Assembly: GCA_013286565.1 (NCBI GenBank)
Contig: JABDFM010000003.1
Span: 36,678 to 100,677 of the forward strand
Source: Bacteroidota bacterium
GTDB taxonomy: Bacteria; Bacteroidota; Bacteroidia; Sphingobacteriales; Sphingobacteriaceae
Reading direction: 5' to 3'
DNA length: 64,000 nt
Both the position numbers and the translations under genes were made by a program. This document shows, one piece after another, positions 48,586 through 58,271 of the stretch. The first letter of the stretch is position 1. Each line of letters opens with the position of its first letter. The notes beneath the pieces were generated by a model that did not search any database, was not told the DNA's origin, and saw only the letters and a list, made by a program, of their open reading frames with translations.

Positions 48586-49821
48586 ATGAAGTGGCTCTTT
48601 AGCGTTATCCTGTGCACATTTTTCTACTCTGCTTCGCTGGCTCAAACCAACACATTAGATCATTACCTTGAATTGGCGAAAAGCAACAGTCCTTTATTAA
48701 AAGATCTGCGCAACCAGGTAGCATCAAACCAATTGGATAGCCTGCGGTTGAAGGCTGGATTTAAACCACAGGTGAATGCCACAAGCGCCGGCATTTACGC
48801 CCCTATTGTCGGTGGATATGGTTATTCGGAGCCTATTTTGAACGAGCATACCTTAAACGGTTTAGTAGCGGTGAACCAGGCTATAGTGAGCAAAAGAAAT
48901 GTTAACGCACAGGTGGAGGCCATCACTTTACTATCGCAATCGGTAAATAACGCCGCCAAAATTTCTGAACAGGACCTTAAAAAAGCGGTTACCAATCAAT
49001 ACATCACGGCTTATGGCGATCTGCAGCAAGTGAAGTTCAGTCAAGAAATTGTTAACCTGCTAATCACCGAAGAAGATGTACTCAAAAAACTAACCCGTGC
49101 CAATGTGTACCGTCAAAGCGATTACCTTACTTTTTTGGTGACGCTAAAACAACAACAATTGCAATTGGCCCAGGCACGCCTGCTCTATAAAAATGATTAT
49201 GCCACACTAAATTACCTGGCCGGAGTAGCAGATACCAGCATAGTTGAGCTTTCAACACCCGATCTGCAAACTGCCATGCCGCCGGGTATAAACAGCAGTA
49301 TTTTTTTTGCCCAGTACAGGTTGGACAGTCTTAAACTGATCAACAGCCGCAAGCAGATAGATTTCAGTTATAAACCCAAAACCAATGTTTTTGCCGATGG
49401 TGGTTACAACAGCGATTTTATGGGACAGGCTTATAAAAACTTTGGCGCCAGTGTAGGGTTCAATTTATCCATACCGATATATGATGGTGGGCAACGTAAA
49501 TTGCAGTACCGCAAAATCTCGCTTGAGGAAGAAACGCGGCAGAATTATAAAGCCTTTTTTAATGTACAATACCGGCAGCAACTGGCACAGCTGAACCAGC
49601 AGATCAGCGAGAACGACAAGCTGATGCCGCAGATAGACGACCAGATAAAATACTCGGAGAGCCTGATCAAAGTAGATACCCAGCTTTTGCAAACAGGCGA
49701 TGTAAAAATAGCCGACCTGATACTGGCCATAAATAATTACCTTACTGTCAGGAATCTGAAAACACAAACCATTATCAGCAAATTACAATTGATCAATCAG
49801 TTAAACTACTGGAACAGGTAA
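48586..49821 (+). CDS. TolC family outer membrane protein
   Basis: signal peptide, coiled-coil OEP repeats, FGASVGFNLSIPIYDGGQRKLQ. Confidence 0.88.
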   Translation: MKWLFSVILCTFFYSASLAQTNTLDHYLELAKSNSPLLKDLRNQVASNQLDSLRLKAGFKPQVNATSAGIYAPIVGGYGYSEPILNEHTLNGLVAVNQAIVSKRNVNAQVEAITLLSQSVNNAAKISEQDLKKAVTNQYITAYGDLQQVKFSQEIVNLLITEEDVLKKLTRANVYRQSDYLTFLVTLKQQQLQLAQARLLYKNDYATLNYLAGVADTSIVELSTPDLQTAMPPGINSSIFFAQYRLDSLKLINSRKQIDFSYKPKTNVFADGGYNSDFMGQAYKNFGASVGFNLSIPIYDGGQRKLQYRKISLEEETRQNYKAFFNVQYRQQLAQLNQQISENDKLMPQIDDQIKYSESLIKVDTQLLQTGDVKIADLILAINNYLTVRNLKTQTIISKLQLINQLNYWNR

Positions 49822-49823
49822 AC

Positions 49824-50774
49824 ATGAAAACATTAATTACCAGATACCCGGCTATCAGATACCTGTTCTTTATTGCAGGAATTTCTTTGTGTCTATGCTC
49901 GTGTAAAAGCAATAAGGCAGCAGATGATGAAGATACATCGGATGTAAAAGCACAGACGCCGGTTACCGTAACCACGATCGATCAAAACACCATGGCCGAT
50001 TATATCGACTTGAATGCTACCTCTGTTTTTTTGCAAAAAAACTATATCAAATCAAATGCTATCGGTTACGTGCATCAGGTGAACGCACAACAGGGTCATT
50101 TCGTAAGCAAAGGCGAGCTGCTGTTCACCATTAAAACCAAGGAAGCGCAAGCCATTGGCAACAGCATCAATGTTTTGGATACCACGTTAAAGTTTACAGG
50201 TGTGAACCGAATCAATGCACCGGGGCCAGGTTATATTTCCCAGTTAAACCACCAGACGGGTGACTATGTACAGGACGGCGAAGCGCTGGCTACTGTAAGT
50301 GACCGATCAAGCTTTGTATTTGTAATGCAGCTGCCTTATGAGCTGAAGCAATATGTAAAAGCCGGTCAAAATGTACAGCTTACACTGCCAGGCGGGCAAA
50401 AGCTGGATAGCCGTGTGGCCTCATTTATGCCATCTGTTGATACCGTGGCCCAAACCCAGGGTGTGGTATTAAAAGTGAGCAGCGAACAGCAGATACCCGA
50501 AAACCTGGTTGCCAAAGCACGGATCGTCAAATCAGAAAAAAGCAATACGGCATCCCTGCCAAAAGCTGCGCTGCTGGCTAATGAAACCCAGACTGAGTTT
50601 TGGGTGATGAAACTCATCAACCCCACTACGGCAGTTAAGGTAGCTGTTACCAAGGGCATTGAATCGGGCGACAGGGTGGAGATATTATCGCCCAAGTTTT
50701 CGGCGCAGGATAAGATCATTGTAACCGGTAATTATGGATTGCCCGATACGGCTAAAGTAAAAATTGTACAATAA
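49824..50774 (+). CDS. efflux RND transporter periplasmic adaptor subunit (lipoprotein)
   Basis: SLCLCSCKS lipobox, biotinyl-lipoyl-like hairpin, co-directional with RND permease. Confidence 0.9.
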   Translation: MKTLITRYPAIRYLFFIAGISLCLCSCKSNKAADDEDTSDVKAQTPVTVTTIDQNTMADYIDLNATSVFLQKNYIKSNAIGYVHQVNAQQGHFVSKGELLFTIKTKEAQAIGNSINVLDTTLKFTGVNRINAPGPGYISQLNHQTGDYVQDGEALATVSDRSSFVFVMQLPYELKQYVKAGQNVQLTLPGGQKLDSRVASFMPSVDTVAQTQGVVLKVSSEQQIPENLVAKARIVKSEKSNTASLPKAALLANETQTEFWVMKLINPTTAVKVAVTKGIESGDRVEILSPKFSAQDKIIVTGNYGLPDTAKVKIVQ

Positions 50775-53700
50775 TGAAACGGCCTCTTCAGGATTTTTTC
50801 ATCTCTCATAAAAAGCCACTAAGCCTGGTGCTGACGCTTATTATTGTAGGCGGCCTGTTTTGCTATTCAAAATTGCAAACCTCGCTGTTCCCCGAGATCA
50901 CCTTCCCTAAGATCAAGATCATTGCTGATGAGGGTTTGCAGCCCGTAAATAAAATGATGGTAACGGTAACCAAGCCGCTCGAAAACGCCATCAAACAAGT
51001 TCCCGACCTGAAAACCGTGCGCAGCACTACCAGCCGCGGCAGCTGTGAAATATCAGCCTATATGAGTTGGGATGCGGATATCGACCTGTCGCAACAACGC
51101 ATTCAAACCAGTATCGACCAGATCAAAAACGATCTGCCTGCTGATGTGAATATCACGGTAGAGAAGATGAACCCCTCTATCCTGCCGGTGAGCGGCTATA
51201 CGCTTGAAAGCCATAGCCGTACCCCTATCGAATTGCGACAGCTGGCAACTTATACGGTAAAACCATTTCTTTCGCAGGTGGATGGTGTATCTGAAATAAG
51301 GATCATCGGTGGTAAAGTAAAGGAATACTGGCTCACGCTGAACAAGCAAAAGATGAGTTCGCTCGGCCTCACACCTGATATTATCAATACCACGCTGAGC
51401 AACACCAATTTTGTAAAATCAGAAGGCTACCTGTCTGATTATAAACGGTTTTACCTCACCGTTACGGATGCCACCATTAATGCTAAGGATCAACTGGCAA
51501 ACCTGGTGATCAGCAACAATAAAAAGAGGGTAGTACGATTAAAAGACTTTGCCGATATAGCGGTAAATGAGGGCATTGAATATATTAAAGTAAATGCCAA
51601 CGGGCGCGATGGTGTACTGATCGCAGTGATCAAACAGCCAAATGCCAACCTGGTTTCGCTCTCGGCTGACATGGACGCGAAAGTGGCCGACCTAAAAAAA
51701 CTGCTCCCGAAGGATGTTACTATTAAACCCTATTATATCCAGGCTGATTTTGTAAACGATTCGATAAAAAGTGTGAGCGACAGCCTGTGGATAGGCTTGT
51801 TGCTGGCCATTATTGTCGCCATTATTTTCTTGCGCTCACTAAAGGCCAGCGCTACTATTTTGATCACTATCCCGGTTACGCTTTGCCTGACGCTGATCGT
51901 GCTTTATTCCATCGGTTACACTTTTAACATCATGACGCTTGGCGCCATCGCTGCAGCCATAGGCTTGATCATTGACGATGCTATTGTGGTGGTTGAGCAG
52001 ATACACCGCACGCATGAAGAAAACCCGGAGGAGCATACGTTAAAGTTGCTTCAAAAAGCGATAGACTACCTTTTCCCGGCAATGGTGGGTTCATCTATCA
52101 GCACCATTGTAATATTTATCCCTTTTGTTTTGATGAGCGGGGTTGCGGGCGCTTATTTTAAGGTATTGACCAATACCATGATCATTACGCTGGTATGTTC
52201 GTTTTTTGTTACCTGGATAGGCTTGCCTGTAATTTATTTATTGCTTACCAAACGTAAGCATGTCATTAAAGATAAAAAAGAAGAGGTACACCATGTTAAA
52301 AAACAAAAATGGGTGTCCTGGTTTATACTTCGCCCATGGTTAAGTTTAGTGATCATGGCTGGGTTAGTTGCCGTTATTGTAATTATACCCAAGTTGTTGG
52401 ATACCGGTTTCCTGCCCGAAATGGACGAAGGCAGTATTGTGCTGGATTATGCTTCGCCGCCCGGAACCTCATTGGAAGAGACCGACCGTATGCTGCATGA
52501 AGTTGAAAAGATCATCGCCAAACAGCCGGAGGTTGAAGCGTATTCGCGGCGGACAGGGACGCAGATGGGATTTTTTATTACTGAACCCAACACCGGCGAT
52601 TACCTGATACAATTAAAGAAAAAACGCGATAAAACGACTGAAGAAGTGATCAGCGAACTGCGTAAAGAAATAGCGGAAGACCAGCCGGTATTAACCGCAC
52701 AAAAAGTAGAATTTGGCCAGGTGATCACAGATATGCTTGGAGATTTGACCACTTCTGCCGAGCCTATCGAGATCAAGCTTTTTGGCGACGACCCGCAGAA
52801 ACTGCAAAGCTTATCCAAACAAATTGCTGATGCCGCACGCGCTGTAAAAGGCACCGCTGATGTGTTGGACGGCATAGTTATAGCGGGCCCATCAGTAAGT
52901 ATCGATCCGCAATACAGCAAACTGGCGCAATATAATATCACCCCAACCAGCCTTCAGTTCCAATTGCAAACGGCTTTGCAGGGGAATATTATTGGCAATT
53001 TATTAGAGCGCGAACAATTGTCGCCCATCCGTATGGTTTACCCCGGCAACAACAACCTTCGTGTTAATGACATAAAAAACCAGAACATATTTACACCAAC
53101 CGGTAAATTGATACCTATCAGCGAACTGGCCACCATTGACCTGAAACCCGGCGAGGCCGAGATCAACCGCGAAAACCTGCAATCAATGGGTATTATTACA
53201 GCAAGACTGGATAATGGGAGTATTGGAACTGTAATACCCCAGATCCAAAAAAGCATCGCCCAAAAAGTAAGCCTGCCACAAGGATATCATATTGAATACG
53301 GCGGCGATTATGCACAGCAGCAACAATCGTTCAAAGAGCTTATGATGATATTGATAACTGCGAGCCTGCTGGTATTTGGTGTGATCCTGTTCCTGTTCAA
53401 ACAATTCAGGATAGCGATACTCATTTTAATTATTGCTGTATTGGGAACCAGCGGCAGTCTGCTGGCCTTATTTCTTACTCACACACCACTTAATGTGGGC
53501 AGCTATACCGGGCTGATCATGATCGTAGGTATTATTGGTGAAAATGCCATATTTACCTTTTTACAGTTTAAACAAAGGGCACTGGAGAGTATAGCCACTG
53601 ATCCCGATAATATAAAGGCGTGCGTCAATGAAGCCATTGTATTCTCCATATCTACCCGGCTTCGCCCCAAATTAATGACGGCCATAGGCGCTATTGTGGC

Positions 53701-53890
53701 TTTGATGCCATTGGCATTAGGAATAGGCGCCGGGGCACAGCTTCACCAACCTTTGGCCATAGCTGTTATAGGCGGTTTTATTATAGCATTACCACTTTTG
53801 CTGATCGTTTTACCAAGTATGATGCGAATAGCGTACCGCTCGGGTAAGTTCCACCAGGTACAAGACAATATTGTGAATAAACCAGCATAA
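50774..53890 (+). CDS. efflux RND transporter permease
   Basis: 1038 aa, ISAYMSWDADIDLSQQRIQ, IAAAIGLIIDDAIVVVEQI, GLIMIVGIIGENAIFTFLQF, ALMPLALGIGAGAQLHQPLAIAVIGG. Confidence 0.95.
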   Translation: MKRPLQDFFISHKKPLSLVLTLIIVGGLFCYSKLQTSLFPEITFPKIKIIADEGLQPVNKMMVTVTKPLENAIKQVPDLKTVRSTTSRGSCEISAYMSWDADIDLSQQRIQTSIDQIKNDLPADVNITVEKMNPSILPVSGYTLESHSRTPIELRQLATYTVKPFLSQVDGVSEIRIIGGKVKEYWLTLNKQKMSSLGLTPDIINTTLSNTNFVKSEGYLSDYKRFYLTVTDATINAKDQLANLVISNNKKRVVRLKDFADIAVNEGIEYIKVNANGRDGVLIAVIKQPNANLVSLSADMDAKVADLKKLLPKDVTIKPYYIQADFVNDSIKSVSDSLWIGLLLAIIVAIIFLRSLKASATILITIPVTLCLTLIVLYSIGYTFNIMTLGAIAAAIGLIIDDAIVVVEQIHRTHEENPEEHTLKLLQKAIDYLFPAMVGSSISTIVIFIPFVLMSGVAGAYFKVLTNTMIITLVCSFFVTWIGLPVIYLLLTKRKHVIKDKKEEVHHVKKQKWVSWFILRPWLSLVIMAGLVAVIVIIPKLLDTGFLPEMDEGSIVLDYASPPGTSLEETDRMLHEVEKIIAKQPEVEAYSRRTGTQMGFFITEPNTGDYLIQLKKKRDKTTEEVISELRKEIAEDQPVLTAQKVEFGQVITDMLGDLTTSAEPIEIKLFGDDPQKLQSLSKQIADAARAVKGTADVLDGIVIAGPSVSIDPQYSKLAQYNITPTSLQFQLQTALQGNIIGNLLEREQLSPIRMVYPGNNNLRVNDIKNQNIFTPTGKLIPISELATIDLKPGEAEINRENLQSMGIITARLDNGSIGTVIPQIQKSIAQKVSLPQGYHIEYGGDYAQQQQSFKELMMILITASLLVFGVILFLFKQFRIAILILIIAVLGTSGSLLALFLTHTPLNVGSYTGLIMIVGIIGENAIFTFLQFKQRALESIATDPDNIKACVNEAIVFSISTRLRPKLMTAIGAIVALMPLALGIGAGAQLHQPLAIAVIGGFIIALPLLLIVLPSMMRIAYRSGKFHQVQDNIVNKPA

Positions 53891-53949
53891 ATCAAATTTC
53901 CTACAGAATTATAAGTGATATTTATCAATCAATTATTTACAATAAAACC

Positions 53950-54954
53950 ATGAAAAAGAAGATCATTCTATCTGTTATTTGCTTATTAAGCATCGGGCTA
54001 ATTCCCGGCATTTTACATGCACAAACTTATGTATTAGATAAAAAAATACCCCTTACCGGTGATGGCGGTTATGATTATGTGTCTATTGACCATGTAAATC
54101 ACCGTCTATATGCTTCGCACGGCACTTCGGTAAATGTAGTTGACCTGGAGACCGAAAAACAGGTTGGTATAATCGAAGGTATGAAAGGCGTACACGGCAT
54201 TGCCATAGCCAACAAATGGAACAGGGGCTTTATAAGTGACGGAAGAGCAGACGCTGTAGTGGCTTTCGATCTGAAAACGCTTAAAATAATTGCCACTATA
54301 CCTGTAGATGCAAAAGGCCCGGATGCTATTATATACGATCCATATACTGACCGTATATTTAGCTTCAATGGCGAAAGTAACAACTCATCTGTGATCAATC
54401 CAGAAACACTGAAACAGGTAGGAACGGTTGCACTTGGCGGCGGCCCTGAATTTGCAGCTGCCGATGGCAAAGGAAAAATATACAACAACCTGGAGGATAA
54501 AAACAGCCTGAACGTGATTGACAGCAAAACTCTTAAAGTGGTAAAAAACTATTCATTATCACCATGCGGCGGACCAACCGGAATAGCATTGGATGAGAAG
54601 AACCAACGTGCATTTTCTGTGTGCCGCGAAAATAAAGGAATGAGCGTGGTTGATATTAATACTGGCAATGTGGTTGCTACCGTACCAATCGGCGCAGGGG
54701 TTGATGCGGTTGCCTACGACCCGGAAACCCACCTGGTGTTTTGCTCAAACGGCGATGCAACTACCACTATAATTAAACAGGAAAGTGCCGATAAATATAG
54801 CGTTATACAAACTTTGCAAACCCAAACCCGTGCAAAAACATTGGCATTGGATACCAAAACGCACAAAATATATTTAAGTGTTGCCCAAATGGAGCCAGGC
54901 ACACGTAAAGCCCTGCCAAATACGTTTACTATCTTAGTGTATAAGCAACAATAA
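53950..54954 (+). CDS. YncE-like beta-propeller secreted protein
   Basis: signal peptide; repeated SIDHVNHRLYASHGTSVNVVDLETEKQVG / SVVDINTGNVVATVPIGAGVDAVAYDPET blades. Confidence 0.88.
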   Translation: MKKKIILSVICLLSIGLIPGILHAQTYVLDKKIPLTGDGGYDYVSIDHVNHRLYASHGTSVNVVDLETEKQVGIIEGMKGVHGIAIANKWNRGFISDGRADAVVAFDLKTLKIIATIPVDAKGPDAIIYDPYTDRIFSFNGESNNSSVINPETLKQVGTVALGGGPEFAAADGKGKIYNNLEDKNSLNVIDSKTLKVVKNYSLSPCGGPTGIALDEKNQRAFSVCRENKGMSVVDINTGNVVATVPIGAGVDAVAYDPETHLVFCSNGDATTTIIKQESADKYSVIQTLQTQTRAKTLALDTKTHKIYLSVAQMEPGTRKALPNTFTILVYKQQ

Positions 54955-54969
54955 AATTTTCAAATACAC

Positions 54970-55010
54970 GATATTTTCAATATTAATTTTTAATATTGAA
55001 AATATCTTTT
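54970..55010 (+). terminator. AT-only-rich perfect hairpin after the YncE gene
   Basis: gatattttcaatattaa-ttt-ttaatattgaaaatatc (17-bp perfect arms) followed by tttt. Confidence 0.55.
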
Positions 55011-55078
55011 ACAGATTATTTAACCCGGACAGCAATAGAAAGACGCAAAACGGGTTATTAATTTAACAATATATTAAC

Positions 55079-56083
55079 ATGGCAGTCAAAACCGATTTTA
55101 TACACTCAACAGAATCTGAACCGCACCGGATAAGAACGAAGAAGATTTTAAAACAGTTTCCAGAGACAAGGGGTCTGATCGGTAAAAATCCACTAACCTT
55201 TTTAGTTATTTTGGGCATCGTAGGATCGATGATTGGCATATCGTGGTTGGTTCGCGATCAATCATGGTGGATTATTTTTGCAGCTGCATACTTGTATGGC
55301 GCCTTTGCCAATCATGCGCTGTTTGTGATGATACACGAGTGTGTACACCAGCTTTTGTTTAAGAACGCATTGGCCAACCGTTGGGCGGGCATGATCGCCA
55401 ATTTGCCTCACATCATACCGGGCGCCATTTCATTTGAAAGGTATCACATCAAACACCATTCTTTCCAGGGGATCCATGAACTTGATGCCGACCTGCCTAA
55501 CAAGTGGGAAGCTAAACTCATCAATAATTATTTCCTGGGAAAAGTACTTTGGCTCTTTTTCTTTCCGGTGTTCCAGGCAACGCGTGTATCACGATTAAAA
55601 GAGATCAAATTTTATGATGGCTGGCTTTTAGTTAACATCCTGATGCAGATCGCCTTCACAACTGCTATCTGGTATTTCTTTGGGATCAAGGCTGTCGGGT
55701 TTATGTTTATTAGTTTCTGGTTTTCGATAGGTCTTCACCCTGTTGGTGCCCGCTGGGTACAGGAGCATTACATGACTTTTGAAAGTGAGCAGGAAACATA
55801 CAGCTACTACGGCCCTTTGAACACCGTTGCTTTTAATGTGGGCTATCACAATGAACACCATGATTTTCCATCGATTCCGTGGAACAGGCTGCCCCAGTTA
55901 AAAAAGGCCGCTCCTGAATATTATGATACCTTATTATATCATGGTTCATGGTTCAAGCTGTTCTTCCGTTTCCTTTTTGAGCGCGAAATATCACTTTTTA
56001 ATCGCATCGTGCGAAAGGAACGCGGCAAAGTTGCATTAACTGACGTATCAAAACCTGATGTTGAAGTAAATGTATTGGTATAA
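55079..56083 (+). CDS. fatty acid desaturase family protein resembling sphingolipid delta-4 desaturase (DEGS/DES1)
   Basis: three His boxes HECVH, HIKHH, HNEHH; ETYSYYGPLNTVAFNVGYHNEHHDFPSIP; N-terminal ESEPHRIRTKKILKQFPETRGLIGKNP resembles the lipid-desaturase N-terminal domain. Confidence 0.85.
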   Translation: MAVKTDFIHSTESEPHRIRTKKILKQFPETRGLIGKNPLTFLVILGIVGSMIGISWLVRDQSWWIIFAAAYLYGAFANHALFVMIHECVHQLLFKNALANRWAGMIANLPHIIPGAISFERYHIKHHSFQGIHELDADLPNKWEAKLINNYFLGKVLWLFFFPVFQATRVSRLKEIKFYDGWLLVNILMQIAFTTAIWYFFGIKAVGFMFISFWFSIGLHPVGARWVQEHYMTFESEQETYSYYGPLNTVAFNVGYHNEHHDFPSIPWNRLPQLKKAAPEYYDTLLYHGSWFKLFFRFLFEREISLFNRIVRKERGKVALTDVSKPDVEVNVLV

Positions 56084-56087
56084 AACT

Positions 56088-56095
56088 TATATTTG
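56088..56095 (+). promoter_or_regulatory. -7-like box TATATTTG upstream of the hydroxylase gene
   Basis: TATATTTG, 21 nt before ATG 56117; no good -33 box seen. Confidence 0.35.
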
Positions 56096-56116
56096 TGTCC
56101 TTAATTGATTTTCACT

Positions 56117-56959
56117 ATGGCAAACCTGCATAGTTTTTTTTCGGTACATGAAGATGCGGCACAGGTAATTTTGTATGCCGGTATAATAACCTCTTTATGG
56201 GTTGCAGAAGTACTTGTTTCAACTGACAGTTTAAAAACAAAGTTTAAACACTCATCAGTTAACATGCTGTTTATTTTCACAGCACTGCCTATACAGCTCT
56301 TACTCACTACTTTTATTATCATTGCCTCTAAATGGGACAATAGTCACCACTGGGGCCTGCTCAATTTAATGCCATGGCATGGTAAGGGGGTGGCGTATTA
56401 TATTGTCGCATTTGTATTGCTTGATTTTTGCGAATATACCTACCATGTGATCATGCATAAAGTTGATGCGCTGTGGAAATTCCACCTGGTGCATCACAGC
56501 GACCTTAAAGTTGATGTATCAACTACGATAAGGGAGCATCCGGGCGAAACAGTTATACGCACCACATTTTTAATACTTTGGGTATTTTTACTCGGCCCTG
56601 TTATTGGTGTTTTAATAGTACGGCAAATATTTCAATCATTCTCCAACATTGTAGCGCATACCGAATTCAGGCTATCAAACACTGCCAATAAGATCATCGG
56701 GTTGATTTTTATCACCCCAAACCTGCACCATGTACACCATCATTACAAACTGCCTTATACCGATTGTAATTATGGCGATGTGTTGAGTATATGGGATAGG
56801 ATGTTCGGTACGTTTAATGAGTTGGAAAGAGAGGATACTCATTTCGGTATCGATACCCACATGGACGAAAACATCAACTGCAAGTTTGCAAATATCGTTA
56901 AGATACCATTTCAAAAACTGGAACGTAATGGTTATGGGGACGACCATCCCTCAAATTAA
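56117..56959 (+). CDS. sterol desaturase / fatty acid hydroxylase superfamily membrane protein
   Basis: HVIMHK, HLVHHSD, HHVHHHY histidine clusters in a polytopic protein; ATG 56117 preferred over 56105. Confidence 0.88.
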   Translation: MANLHSFFSVHEDAAQVILYAGIITSLWVAEVLVSTDSLKTKFKHSSVNMLFIFTALPIQLLLTTFIIIASKWDNSHHWGLLNLMPWHGKGVAYYIVAFVLLDFCEYTYHVIMHKVDALWKFHLVHHSDLKVDVSTTIREHPGETVIRTTFLILWVFLLGPVIGVLIVRQIFQSFSNIVAHTEFRLSNTANKIIGLIFITPNLHHVHHHYKLPYTDCNYGDVLSIWDRMFGTFNELEREDTHFGIDTHMDENINCKFANIVKIPFQKLERNGYGDDHPSN

Positions 56960-56965
56960 TACTTT

Positions 56966-57583
56966 ATGCTATCCAAAAGAGGCATTGTTTTATTAATTGT
57001 TATTGTTCGTATTTCGATCTCAGCAGCTTTTGCACAAACCGAGGATGTAGCTTCGAGATTTTATTTCCCGGGTTCGTTGGGTATAAGCCTCCCTTTTAGA
57101 AATATCCATACCCATTTAAACGACGGGCTTGTGGTTAATACAGCCATTGAATACCGGCCCACTTATATCAACGATATATTCTACAGACTTGATTATGACG
57201 CCTTAAGCAATAATTATATAAGTTATGTACCTACCATACCTACCAATATTATAAAGGGCAAACTATCAACTGATTTCATAGTAATAGGAGCCGGGTACCG
57301 TAAGAAATTTAATAAATGGGGATTTTATGGCTTAATACAACCCGGCCTTGGCATACACTCGTTTGAACGGGCCACTGTAAGCCAGGGTGGTGTTACATTG
57401 AATAACGTGACAAGCAGCAGCTTAGCTGTAAAAGCCGATATCGGGATCGAGTATTATATCACCAAACATTTTGCAGCAGTTTTTGATCCCTCATATTATA
57501 AACTGTACTCCAACAAAGGCTTTAACACATCCCATTCGCGATTCGCGGGTTTTAATATCGGTATCACCACCACTATTTTGTAG
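56966..57583 (+). CDS. hypothetical secreted/outer-membrane protein
   Basis: signal peptide SISAAFAQ, beta-rich 205 aa. Confidence 0.65.
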   Translation: MLSKRGIVLLIVIVRISISAAFAQTEDVASRFYFPGSLGISLPFRNIHTHLNDGLVVNTAIEYRPTYINDIFYRLDYDALSNNYISYVPTIPTNIIKGKLSTDFIVIGAGYRKKFNKWGFYGLIQPGLGIHSFERATVSQGGVTLNNVTSSSLAVKADIGIEYYITKHFAAVFDPSYYKLYSNKGFNTSHSRFAGFNIGITTTIL

Positions 57584-57651
57584 TAAAAAACTACCATTCC
57601 TATTGCATGTTTGATATTTGTTTCTTTATATTTGCTAATATATTTAGTAAT

Positions 57652-58092
57652 ATGGAACAAGTAAAAGCAGCAGAGCAGTTAATAATTTTCAGTCGGTACA
57701 TCGGTCAGCAGGTAGTAGTGAAAAGCTTATTGAATAATGATAACGAGGTTATTGGCACGTTGATGGGCATCAGGCAAAATGCCTTGCTTATTGATATTGA
57801 TGGTGTAAACCGCTGGATACCCCTTAATGATAATTTTAGGGTTTGTGAGATACGATTGATACTAAAACCCCTCAAGAGGCTTACTACCGCCATTATTAAA
57901 ACCGCTAATAATTTACCTGTGCAAGCATTTATTACCCCTTATTATCAGCAATTAGGCTTTGATATGCCCGTATTTATAGCGCCGGGTAGTAGCTGCAATT
58001 GTAAATACGTGTATGAGCTTGACCTTGCTGACTACAGAACCCCCGCTGAAATATTAGGCAGTCAACTAATTTTGGCAGCCCAGGGAATATGA
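57652..58092 (+). CDS. conserved-looking hypothetical protein
   Basis: MEQVKAAEQLIIFSRYIGQQVVVKSLL...; TATATTTG box at 57627-57634 argues for ATG 57652 over 57607. Confidence 0.6.
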   Translation: MEQVKAAEQLIIFSRYIGQQVVVKSLLNNDNEVIGTLMGIRQNALLIDIDGVNRWIPLNDNFRVCEIRLILKPLKRLTTAIIKTANNLPVQAFITPYYQQLGFDMPVFIAPGSSCNCKYVYELDLADYRTPAEILGSQLILAAQGI

Positions 58093-58271
58093 TTTTAATT
58101 TTTTCTATAACATATCACCATTGTTAATCGTTTCAATGTCAAGTCTGGCAATAATTGATAAAACGTCATGTTTTTTGGTTTTCTTTGCCTGATTTTACAA
58201 GGTTTTGAGTTTAAATTTCTTAGGGTTTAGATTTTAGAGCTTAGAATTTAAGATTTGAATGAAGCTATAAC

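Noticed and set aside
46552-53890. TCS + RND operon as a novel defence or secretion system
   Set aside because: Composition and order are those of ordinary regulated RND efflux operons; only the kinase loop was kept as a finding.
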